Shown one piece after another: positions 36,114-47,058 of a stretch of 64,000 nt of DNA. Each line of letters opens with the position of its first letter. Position 1 is the first letter of the stretch. Location of the stretch: the NCBI GenBank assembly GCA_023053545.1, contig JAKZAN010000007.1, positions 5,766,001 through 5,830,000 on the forward strand, written 5' to 3'. The notes under the pieces are model-generated. The model was not told the DNA's origin, made no database searches, and saw nothing but the letters and a program-made list of their open reading frames with translations. The position numbers and the translations under genes were made by a program. Source of the stretch: Lepidurus packardi. Its lineage: Eukaryota > Arthropoda > Branchiopoda > Notostraca > Triopsidae.

Positions 36114-37634
36114 ATTCACAGCACTGTGCTATATAGACTCGCATGAAAAGAAACCAACGGAAGCTGCACTGGCTGCGGAGCCGGAAGTGTGATGCAAAAT
36201 GTGATAGAAAGTCGGTTTATTTTGCTACATAAAGCACTTTTTAGTCGCACTTCATTCGCTGACTTGAACCATTCTTAGGCTATGAGTCACACATTTTATC
36301 TTCACGATAACGTGGTTGGCGGTATATGGTTTGCTATGTTAGTACATCACAAAAGTACATTGTACTTAATGCACTGACACTAAATTCGGTGTATGTGTAT
36401 ACTCGTTTGTGATTTCAGGATAATTTAAGTGACACCATACCAACTTATTTACGATTAACTCTAAGCGTTTCGTTGTGCACTTGTCTTGTTCAGTTCCACA
36501 CAGTCAAAGCGAACTTAGTCGTTTGGGCGTGTTGGACAGACCCTTTTCTTTTGCTTTAGGGACCCGATAACGGTAGTCGGGGAACTTTTGATTAGGGAAT
36601 TCCTGAGAACTGGTTCTTTCAACTTCTAACTTGTCTATAGTTGCCTGTTGTCAGTTATCACTTGCGTACAATCGAAATTTTACAAAAATACATAAATTAA
36701 AAATTATGGAACAATAAGTGTGACTCCTTTGTATCGTACGCAACACAGTATCGAAATTCTGGGTTTCAAAGTTGGCGCTTGCAGAGCAACATGGAAAGGA
36801 AGCAAAATTCTTGAACCTTCTAAGTCCACTTGGTCTATTTGCGTCAATTCCGGTTGTTAAAAAAAGTGGAGAAAATGACTTTTCGGTAAATCCTCGGTAA
36901 ATCCTCGAGGAATCTTTTGTTCTTATCCGAATTTGTCAGTCACGAATACTTGTCTTTAGGTAGTGGGCAAAATTTTTGTAAAACTAGAAGTGTGATCCTC
37001 TTCGTATATATGTGTGCGCTTCAGCCTTTCGAAATATTTACCTTGAAAGAGGCAGTGTTATATCCATTTATTCCATCAGTGCAGGAAAATACATCAAGAG
37101 GTCGATTACACGCGTTGGAATATCGGAATATCAGACACGATAAGGAATAAAGCGATAAAGGATTAGCTACCTGTCCAGTGCGAATTTTCGACCAACTCAG
37201 TTTGAGTGGAGGGGTGATACTTTTTTAAAATTTACGGAAACGAAATTTATGGAATTAATGAAAATTTGTGGAAACCGCCCAGTGTTCTCCAGCGAACTGT
37301 GAACTTTGCTCGAGCTGTTGCGCTGGCGCTGTGTGTCTATTAATCTTTTGTTTACCGCTGATGGCAGATACGGGTACATAAACTACGACGATGTTGTTGG
37401 ATTGCACTACTGATACAAATTGAGAGTGCATTAATTTCAAATCTGTGAGACTTTGTAGTTTTTGGAAGATACTGTGATTATTTTGGGACTTAAATTCCTC
37501 TTTCGCCACCAAGATCGAAAGTAAAAAAACAGCCAAGATAAGAGGAGAGAGATTCTGCAATTGAATGACGCAGTGTTCCGCTTCGGTCGCCTCTGTATAT
37601 TATTGCACGAGAAAGAAGCGAATGCTTTACTTTT
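36114..37634. other. Divergent intergenic region between NLR and STN1
   Basis: About 1.5 kb between two genes that point apart. Minus-strand frames near 37255-37560 begin with a non-ATG codon just after an acceptor-like ttgcag, and I could not extend them to a gene. Promoters of the NLR and STN1 are expected here. Confidence 0.45.
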
Positions 37635-38468
37635 ATGGCTGAGAATACCCCTTCTTTCAAAGAAAATGTATCAAGTTATTTCGTAACCGTCAAAGACTTG
37701 CCCCCTAATCAAGAACTACATCGTAGTTGTGTTTGTGCCAAGGTGTTCATAAAAGAATTGGCAGGTTTTAGCCCAGGCAACTTACAAGTTTTGGCGCACG
37801 GAAAGGGAAAGCCTGTTGAAAACGTCGAAATTTTGGGCACTGTAGTGGATAAGAAAGTCTCAAGAGAATCGCTAGTTAGCTACACATGTAGGTTTTATTT
37901 TACGGTTTGGAAAAACGCCAGTTACTGATTATTTATTGTGACTCATTTTCCTCACGGAAGTGGATGACGGTACTGGCTTAGTACTTTGTAACGTCTTGTA
38001 TTTCGAAGACGCCCTAGAAGAGCATCAAAGACTTCAAGAAAACATAGCTGTTGAGCTTCAGTCCCAAGTAGGATCTAAGAACTTTTATTTCCCTTTAACT
38101 AATTAATTGGTGTACTTGTGTTGTAGGAAATCCCGATCGGCTTAAAAGCTTCTGTGCAAAAACTAAGTGCATTGGTCAAAGACGATTTTAATGGTAGAGG
38201 TAATTTCGAGCTAGGAGACCTATTACTCGTCCGTGGCAAACTTCAGCACAACAAACAACAACAGCTCTATATTAAACCTGTCATTATAGGTAATTTATTC
38301 AAACCGCATTCGTGTGCTTCTTTTATTTCCATTAACAATTTTTTTGCTACATTTTCAGTCAAGCTCTCTGACTCGAACACGGAAACCTTGCATTGGTTGG
38401 AACTTAGTTATTTACGTAATCAGGGCTTTAGTCTACAGTTACAAGATGGATCTGGACAGCCCCGTTGA
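37635..38468 (+). CDS. STN1: CST complex subunit STN1 (short form)
   Basis: Four exons: 37635-37887, 37961-38067, 38127-38289, 38359-38468; 210 aa. It contains the STN1 OB fold: FIKELAGF, VENVEILGTVVDKKV, SYTLDDGTGLVLCNVL, and later ELGDLLLVRGKL. STN1 joins CTC1 and TEN1 in the CST complex that binds single-stranded DNA, caps telomeres and helps polymerase alpha fill in. Human STN1 has 368 aa; the C-terminal winged-helix pair is missing here. The stop codon lies at 38466-38468, inside the first coding exon of TBC1D15. A possible donor (cgtaatc at 38414) could lead to unseen C-terminal exons, but I found none. Confidence 0.78.
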
Positions 38469-39371
38469 TGAGGGTAACGTTGTTTTTGATCAAGAAGGCA
38501 TCTTGCTGTCAATCAAGGACATAAGCGATGAGACTAATTTGTGCATTGGCAAAATCCTGATCGTAGAAAAAGTACGTTGGTCCTCTTTCTCTCTGCTGTT
38601 TAACCTCAACTCCACTTTAGAATCATGGCAATTTTGTTATATGGGTTCCTGATGGTCCTCGTGATACTTCCTTTGACCCCAAACCCTATTACGCGATAGG
38701 TTACAAATCACAGCACGAAGGTTCGCAAAATCCCAACTTGAGTTATGAAAACGGATATAAATTTGTAAAATTTCCTTTAATAGGTGTAGAAATCACAGCT
38801 CCATTCCAGAGACCCATCAAGTTTGATGTGGAAGATCTCAAGTCTTGTAAAACATCAGCTATAGAAGAACAGGAAAGCAAACGCCAACGGCGATTACATA
38901 TAGGTCCAGATACGACCCGTACTTGCAATCTAACATTTGTTCTGCGTGATGGGACGACGTATCCAGCTCTTATTTTCCCTGGAGATTCTTCTGCTAATTT
39001 TCTCTCAGCTCTGGAAAAATACTTAGTCCTTAAACGGTAATTATATGGCTAGTCAAGTGTTCTTGCGTTAGAATATATATCTTTGTCTATGTCTTAGAGC
39101 GTTACGGAATGATTCGATGATTCTTTGTCAGCCAAAAAAACGAGCATTTCACGGAAACGATGGGCATTCCTCATACGAACGCGCATTAGCAGAGTTAAAT
39201 CTGTTGCCAGGGCAGTCACATCAGCTAACCCTCGGTCAGATTGGGCAAGGAGCAGATAAAGTCTGGCGGTTTGTCACTGATCTGCGTCGCGATCCTTACT
39301 CAGCTACAATGACAGCTTTTTCCAAGCTTTCAGACTATCTTTGTAAGTGAATGCCCTTGCTCCATATGACG

Positions 39372-39407
<36 letters not shown>

Positions 39408-41281
39408 TGGATGGTGGCGTCCCTGAATCATCTCATTCTAGTAGCGAATTGGCAGACTTGCTGCGGCGCAGCTTAAGTGCCAGCACGGAATTAACTACCA
39501 GTCGGGACGATGAGCAAACACCGGTATTTGACGAGGAAACGCACGAAGAAGGCTATGAAGTCATTTCGGCACCTTTTCCTGAACTAGCGCCTCGTTTTAA
39601 CATCACACGGGACTCTCCGTTGAGTGTCGATGAATGGAAATCTTATATTGATGATGAAGGGCGGATTGTGCATGTGGAGAAAGTGAAAGAGAGGGTTTTC
39701 CGTGGAGTAAGTCAAGTCGTCTCTTCTCTAATAAATTTTTATATTTTTTTTTTATTATTTTAATTTTTATTAATAAATTTTATTTATTTTTGAATTTTTA
39801 TTCATACATTTTATTTTTTATTAATTTTTATTAATTTTACTTTTATAGTAAATTTATTTTATTATGTATAAATGTGCCAACAAAGATTCCCTAGTGAATA
39901 TATTAAATTCTAAATTTTGTTTTCTGTTTCATTTAAGTTTTGCTAATTTAAGTTTTTATAATTAGGGAGTTGATCCTTCGCTGAGGGCAGAAGTGTGGAA
40001 GTACTTGTTAGGCTGCTGCAGCTGGTCCTCCACCCACACTGAACGTGTGGAAGAACGTCAACAGAAAGTGGATTACTATTTCCGCATGAAATTGCAATGG
40101 AAATCGATCACGGATGACCAGGAAACGAGATTTGCAGCGTTTAAGGCGAGAAAAGATCTCATAGGTAGGTTTTATTGCTAGTATTTCTCACGTGATCTCA
40201 TCTTTGTGGTTTGTTTGAACAGAAAAAGATGTGAACCGTACAGATCGTACAATGCCGTTCTTCGCGGGAGAAAATAACTCGAATTTACAGATATTGTCAG
40301 ATATCTTAATGACGTACCTTATGTACAATTTCGACCTGGGTTACGTACAAGGTATGAGTGATCTCCTAGCGCCCATACTCTTTGTCGTGCAAAGCGAAGA
40401 AGACGCTTTCTGGTGTTTTGTTGGATTCATGCAACGAACAGTAGCGTTCCCTTAATCCTCACACATTAAACGTATAAACTAATCGCTTATTTTAGTGTCG
40501 AAACTTTGATATTGATCAAAACGGAATGAAAGTTCAGTTATCCTTCCTACGTACCTTATTACGGAACGTGGACCCGATCTTACACAATTACCTCGAGTCA
40601 TGTGAATCCGGCAACATGTTCTTCTGCTTTCGGTGGCTTTTGGTCTGGTTCAAACGCGAGTTCAATTATCCAAATGTCCTCAAATTATGGGAAGTATTAT
40701 GGACTGACGCCCCGTTTGTTAAGCCTGATGATCGCGAAGAGAAGAAACCGACACGCAATTTCCATCTTCTTGTAGCGCTAAGCATCCTGGATAGTCAGAG
40801 GACCACTATTTTGGAAAACCATTTTGGGTTTACCGAAATTCTGAAGGTAAGTCGTCTTTTAGTAGCATTTTTTAACGCGAAATAGCATATTTTTATTTCG
40901 TGTGTTTATCAATGGACACATTTTAATCGTTTAATTTTCTTTCGATAGCATGTCAACGATCTGGCTATGTATATTGATTTGGAAGACACGTTGTGCAAAT
41001 CTGAGGCTATATTTTGGCAACTAGCCAATTCGCCATGCGTCGATTCAGAAGCGTTACGCATTTTGGGTTTACCTGTACCAACCGTTGTGCCCTTGGAGTC
41101 GACCCGCTTAGCTGAATGTATCGGAGCCCCTATTTCATCTTCACCTAAGCCGATCAGCCAGAAAGTTTCCTTGTCCGAATCGCTCGGAATAGAAAGCTTT
41201 GGTGAATCTTCGAGTTTAGAAGTCGTCTCACCGTTAGAAGAGCACAAGTTCGAAACCGCCTTGAATTTGCATTACGATTAA
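38446..41281 (+). CDS. TBC1D15: Rab GTPase-activating protein TBC1D15
   Basis: Eight in-phase exons: 38446-38571, 38621-39036, 39098-39342, 39408-39706, 39966-40164, 40223-40440, 40496-40846, 40949-41281; 728 aa, near the length of human TBC1D15. The N-terminal DUF3548 region starts VVFDQEGILLSI. The TBC domain has RVFRGGVDPSLRAEVWKYLL, the arginine finger in IEKDVNRTDRT (Arg near 434), the glutamine finger in LGYVQGMSDLL (Gln near 471), and CFRWLLVWFKREF. TBC1D15 acts on RAB7 and is recruited to mitochondria by FIS1, controlling mitophagy and lysosome contacts. Both catalytic fingers are intact. The start ATG at 38446 overlaps the STN1 reading frame by 23 bp; no better start is seen. A 29-base T run precedes the acceptor at 39407. 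Confidence 0.9.
39707..39965. repeat. AT-rich low-complexity intron
   Basis: The TBC1D15 intron is dominated by T-rich runs of the ttttattaattt type. No regulatory element is recognisable. Confidence 0.6.
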
Positions 41282-41697
41282 CATTGTGAGCGTTGAAAAA
41301 CTAATAAGTAAATCTCCTCGCGCAGCTGTACTGTCCTGTATGTTTTATGATGGTGCCTTTCATCTTTGTGTTATATAAGTACGTCTAGTATGGATTTTCC
41401 TTTTTTCATGTAAGTGAATTGGGCATGTCTGTTGGGTTCTTTCTTGAAATCACGTCTATTTGAACCGGAGTAAAAATATAAGACAAAGGTTTCCGTTGCG
41501 TTGGTTACATTACTGGACGTTGCGAGGAAGCTCTACAGATACTAGTAATTGGCTTAGAAGTAATTTCGGGAAAGATCGGTGCGAACGTGGAAGTGCTCTG
41601 TATCAGCCAAGATTGAACGCAGTTTGGTCTTCTAAGCTGTTCGTTGTGGATATTCATTCCGCCGTCGCTCCCCAGTTTTGGGGAAGATTTGGGCGAA
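41282..41697. other. Gap between TBC1D15 and the GMC gene
   Basis: This 416-bp stretch should contain the 3' untranslated region of TBC1D15 and the promoter of the GMC gene. Open frames within it start from non-ATG codons or lack domains. Confidence 0.45.
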
Positions 41698-44179
41698 ATG
41701 GCAGTCTGCTTTGGTAATCTTGTTTGGATCATTAAACTTTCAAGTGACAGAACTCATTTCAGTTTCAGCTTTGTGGGTTCCAATAATCATCGCGTTTGCT
41801 GGTATATGGTATCAGCAAGCATACAAGTATAAGTCGTTTGTTGACCAGCCATTACCGGAGTATGATTTCATTATTGGTAAACGTTTATTTTGTTGACATT
41901 ATACTTAGGCTTGCGTGGACAATTTTTGGTTTACAATTTTCATTTCCTTTCACATATGTTATTGTAACATAATCCGCTGATCCCGTAGTGGGAGGCGGTA
42001 CAGCTGGGTGTGTATTGGCAGACAAGTTAACCCGAAATGGTCAACACCGCGTATTGCTGCTAGAAGCTGGAAGTACCCCACCCTACATTTCGAACGTTCC
42101 AGTAGCTGCAGCTCTTGTGCAAGGTGGCCAGCATGATTGGGCTTATCGTACCACGTCTCAAACTAATGCCAGCAAAGGCCTACATGATCAAGTACGCAAC
42201 AGATACGCCCCCGTACCCCAAAATTGGTAGGAGGTAATTAACAGCAATATCTTTAAGGTATCATTTTGGCCCAGGGGCAAAATGTTGGGTGGTACAGGGC
42301 AAATGCACTTCCTAATTCACATGTTTGGTCATCCCATGGATTTTGAATCGTGGCCTACAGGCTGGCGGTATACGGATCTCGAGCCGTACTTCAAAAAGCT
42401 CCAGTGTTTACGAGAGTCAGAGTCGGAGACTTGCTCTTGGGACCGGGGTAGGTTTTGCCTTTTTGTTGTGCGTTACTTGGATATCAAATAAAGATTTATT
42501 CTAGTGTGCACTGACGTAAAGCAGTGCCCTAAAGCTAAGATTCGATTCCAGTCAACTGTGACTCTTCTCTCGGAACTGTTTGTTCAGGCAGGAATAAAAC
42601 AAGGCTTTGAAACGGGGAATTTGAATACGGAATTTCTTGCTCCGTCCGGTATAATGCCGTCTCAAAGCTCTGTCTCGCAAGGGAGACGGTACAGCACGTA
42701 TCATAGTCACTTGGAAACCGCCCTACATCGAAGCAATCTTCACGTCCTCTTAAATACCCACGTTGCCAAGGTAGCGGCCAGGGACTTTTGACTGGGCTCA
42801 TGGACGAGTATTTGTATGAGCTTTGTTTGTCATTTTAGATTGATTTGGTAGGTACACAGACGCGCGGAGTCACTTTCTATCGCGACGGGAAGATTTCGCA
42901 AGTCCATGTTCGTAAAGAAGTCATTTTATGTGCGGGAGCTATCGATTCCCCGAAATTACTGCTTCTTTCCGGAATAGGACCTAAACAACATTTACGAGAT
43001 ATGAAAGTAATCAGAAATCTGCTTGTGTTTGCATAGGTTATTATACTTGGACATTTTTTCACGTGACAGATACCAGTAATCTCGGATTTGCCCGTAGGAT
43101 TAAACCTGCAGGATCATTTAAACGTCCCGGTCTACGTCAAGATTGACAAGCCTTTAACTAACAACGTAGCCAAGCTTTTGCGGCTATCCACTATATCGGA
43201 CTTTCTGATTTTTAATAAAGGTAAGAGATTTCAAACATTTTTTGATAATGTCAAATGTACGCGTGTCGTAGGTATGGCGGTCAAAAGCGGGATCGAAGGG
43301 ATCGCGACTGTCGCATTCGAGAATAATGCGACCAGACCGGAGGGCTTAATTATCTTATTCAATATGGGGACTGTCGATGCCAAGATTTATACTCAAGTTT
43401 CAAACCTTCAAAAGCAGGTATTCATGTAAAATTTTCCGTATAATTAAAACATTTTCGTATAATTTTATTTAATTTTTTCATAGACTTTCGAGAAAATGTT
43501 CCCTCTGAACAGAAATTCATCTCAAGAAGGATTTATACTCTTGAACATCTGTTTGCATCCCAAGTCACAGGGACAAATTCAGCTGAAAAGCCGAAACCAT
43601 CGCGATCCACCTATAATTGATCCCAAATACCTCTCACACCCTTACGACAGTGACTGCCTCGCCCAAAGTATGTTTTTGTTAATTTCATTTCGGGCTTTTC
43701 ATTCTTTCCGTGTGTAATAGCCATACAGGCTTCCCATCGGCTGATTCAAAGCGAAGTTTTTCAGGAAGTTGGAGCAAAAATGCTTCTACCCCATTTCGAC
43801 CACTGCCCGGAACCTGATGTACATGATTCGAAGTACATGGACTGCTTTGTGAGGCAGGCAGCGCTGACTACGTATCACCCATCGGGTACCAGTCAAATGG
43901 GTTCCGTATTAGATCAGTCTTTAAAGTAAGTTCCTCTCAGGAAAGCTTCACAATGTAAATGTATGTTTTAGGGTGAAAGGGGTCAGCAACTTACGAGTAG
44001 TCGACGCTAGCTCCATTCCGGAACCTGTTTCGGCAACTCCAAACTCCCTCATTACTGCAATGGCTGAAAAAGCTGGAGACTTGATTACGAAAGAGTGGCA
44101 AGCCGAACAACTAGACTGGCATACAGAAGGAGAGCATGTATTATCCGCATTGAAAAACAGTTTGGTCATGGAATCGTAG
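41698..44179 (+). CDS. GMC-family FAD oxidoreductase (choline dehydrogenase-like)
   Basis: Eleven in-phase exons: 41698-41713, 41763-41876, 41989-42191, 42258-42447, 42505-42770, 42839-43006, 43070-43220, 43272-43417, 43484-43667, 43721-43925, 43972-44179; 616 aa. A hydrophobic N-terminal segment ([16 protein letters not shown]) suggests a membrane anchor. FAD-binding [16 protein letters not shown] follows near residue 43, then the GMC signature [16 protein letters not shown] and the C-terminal active-site region [10 protein letters not shown] and [12 protein letters not shown]. The second catalytic position lies in [15 protein letters not shown]. The usual GMC motif 1 (PRGK...GG) reads [14 protein letters not shown]. 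Invertebrate GMC proteins include glucose, choline and ecdysone oxidases; the substrate cannot be read from sequence. The start uses a 16-bp first exon and is the least certain part. Confidence 0.85.
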
Positions 44180-45732
44180 CTGGATCCGTACATTCGACAA
44201 ATGGGTCTTCAGGGGTTGGTTGAACATAACGATAAGCTTTGAAATTTCCCACTTTTGAGCCGTTTTGGTAATTAAATTTGGTAAAACAGGCATCGCAGTA
44301 GAGCATAACAGAGTGTGGTGTCCGTTCGTTATCCTCAGTTACCCATCTGTAGCCGAATATAGTTATAAACTTTATTAAAAATCTACAAATAACGTTACTT
44401 TGCTCCGTGTAACCTGCACGCCATGCAATACCGAAAGTCGTTTTCCAATGTGTCTTTAATTAATGGATATAAAGTAGGATCTTCGATATCTTCAACGTTC
44501 TTCAACCTAAGATTGCATAAAGCAAAACATGGATAATTTTTTTTTCTTTAAAAGATACCTTATGTCTGTTATTGTTATCAAATGCTCGCATTCGCCCAAG
44601 TGTAAATAGAGGTACGGATGGCCTAGGCGTAAAGTTAGTTCTCGGAACGTAATTGTTTCCATTGCTTTCCTATCAAATGGTCCAACTCGACGTTTTGGAT
44701 CTTCAGCTGCCCAACGGGCAATTTCTTCTCCGTAATCGGCGTTCACGGCATCCCGAAAGTCCGAGTACAATGTCCCTTCAATGTAAAACATACCAGAACG
44801 AACCAATTCCTAGAGTTGCGAGTCCTCAAATATTCGGCTTAGACCAAGAAAAAAAAGTACTTTTGCAACAGTGGTACTTCGTTCCTGCGGATTTTCACTG
44901 ACTTCGCCAACTAACGCCATATCGTTAGGGCAATATATTTGATCCCGTAACCTATCCAGAGTTTGGGAACCAAGCACTAACATCTCTTGGCTTCTTGCCG
45001 GAATCCTTAAAAAAATAAAGGAAAACTCAATACGTATACGTATAGTCGTTCACTTGGCTTATATGAAACTTACAATCTCCTATTATGTTCCGGCTTTGTG
45101 GGTGCGTGAATACGTACTACAAATACCACTTCGCCAAGGTTAGCAAAGTTAGAAACAATTTCGCCTTCCACCTGCCGGGGCTAATAAAGGAAGAAAACAG
45201 ATCCTACAATAATACACTTTTTGGAAGCTCCAAAATAACGTACAAATGGAACTGGCGCCTGTCTCTTCAAGTCTATGTGACGGTAACTCATTGTTTTTGC
45301 CGAATTTGTGAACACGGCCTTTAACATTCGTTCCTGCATAGCCAAGGTATTCAGCATAGGAATGACATCCTTTGGAATTTGAGACTGTGAATGTAATGAC
45401 GTCGTTTGTTCATCAAATTTGGGCAAGCACTCTTCCCACTTGCAAGTCAACTGGTCCAAACTGAGTATAAACAGAATGAATTAGTTTACTGTTTGGTCAC
45501 GTAATTAAACTATTATAAATTAAATAATGAAACAGACGTACCGGCATGCCGTTTCCAGCTCAGTAACTCGTTCAACGTTTACATCAAGCAAATTTGCTAT
45601 CTTCTGATTGGCATCGTTAGTGGCAACTGTAGACCAAGCTTTCAGTTCATTCTGTATGTCTGTAGCCCAATTTGACACATTAATTGAATGTGAAACGTAA
45701 CTTAAGTTATCCGGATTAAAAATTGCCTCCAT
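44166..45732 (-). CDS. SNAPC3: snRNA-activating protein complex subunit 3
   Basis: Seven in-phase exons: 45732-45542, 45460-45244, 45180-45074, 45005-44861, 44809-44559, 44506-44399, 44346-44166; 399 aa against 411 in human. Conserved blocks: [56 protein letters not shown], and a zinc-binding tail ([18 protein letters not shown]). SNAPC3/SNAP50 is the main DNA-contacting subunit with SNAPC1 and SNAPC4 on the proximal sequence element of U1-U6 snRNA promoters. The splice from the strong donor at 45243 removes an in-frame stop near 45183. The last coding exon overlaps the end of the GMC gene on the other strand. Confidence 0.87.
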
Positions 45733-47058
45733 TGCAGCCTTTATTATTGAGGAAAAATACGTGTGTCACTTGAAAATGAACCATGAACCCCTCATTCCCA
45801 TGAACCACCCCGTAAGCTAGCATAAGCTTCCGTTTATTCCGTTTTGCACTTAAAGTTGAAAGCGAAAGATGCGATAATTACATCCACATAGTAAAATGTT
45901 CCTGGGATTATCGACACCAGCTTTACAATCCATTTTTGGAACGATTTTCACCTAAGCTGGACCACAAGTAGGATACTGAAGGTTTCGCGTACGCGCAGGC
46001 GGAAATTCCTAACTGTCCTCCGATCTGCCTTTATAAAGGCGCAGTAATGCGTAATGAAAATAAAAAATTAAGACGAAGGAAAGCTAGTGTACTCGAGACT
46101 GTCCGGCATGGATAGGATGGATGGTTAATGAACCTTGGGTTTAGATTTAGGATTCAAATATTCCCGTTCGATGTATTTTTTACACTTTCGCATCCCCGCA
46201 GCTCTATATATACGGAACCAACTTCGCTGAATCTTCAAAGGCAGAGGTTTGGCTGAATAATCGGGTTTCGGTGATTCTAGTCAAGCCTATTTCCCATAGA
46301 AAGCTCTGTCAAGCACTTCTGTAACAAGAAAGTTAACTATTCTTCTTGATCGAGTTATTCGTAATAACTGCGCAGACATCGAGCACAAGTCCAGTTACAT
46401 TTCCAATTATAACTCAAACCAAACCAACGCGAAATTCTGCTAACACTAAGAAAGCAGCGAATCCACCTTACTCATTCCAAATGTTAACGGAAAGAAATAT
46501 TGCCATATAGATCTTTAACTATTTCCAATTCTTTACACATGACGGTACAGACACCGCTAAAACATGAACGTTAATAGGTCTTTAACATTAGAGAAAGGCG
46601 AAAAACAAGAAAAAGAAAATAAACAACAGTCCACCAAATTTACGTGTAGATTACAGGGCTCAATCTGATAAGAGCTAGTATGTTTTTTTTCTTGATCGAA
46701 CTGGATAGATAGGGGCAAAAAACACTGAAAGGGAGAAATTTATGTCGAAACACAAATGACGGTACAAGTCAAATGATATTCTGGCGGGAAAGTCATCATT
46801 TTTGTCCAAAAAATATCTGACAAGGTAATGAAACCAAAAAAAAAACGCAATTCCATTCCTCGTCTTTTTGCCTCACACCACTTGTCAAGAAACTTCAGTA
46901 CGCTCGCCGATAATATACAAACTAAACATCTACATTTACACCTGCAATGGCCCAGTGTTTCGGTAAATTCCAAGTATTGCTGGGTTTACCCCTCCCTACG
47001 GTTATTTTAAAGCACAGCTTACCATATCCTATTACAAACAGGTGTTCTAGTGGCCACA
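45733..47058. other. Gap between SNAPC3 and endophilin
   Basis: About 1.3 kb upstream of SNAPC3 and downstream of endophilin. Frames in 46740-47010 on both strands are short and lack support. It probably holds the endophilin 3' untranslated region and the SNAPC3 promoter. Confidence 0.45.

Noticed and set aside
37255..37560. A secreted small protein on the minus strand
   Set aside because: The hydrophobic start is preceded by an acceptor-like ttgcag and begins with TTG rather than ATG. I found no upstream exon.
45181..45207. Apparent 27-bp intron with GT...AG in SNAPC3
   Set aside because: A stronger donor (gtacgt) at 45243 gives a normal 63-bp intron in the same phase and also removes the in-frame stop, so no ultra-short intron is needed.
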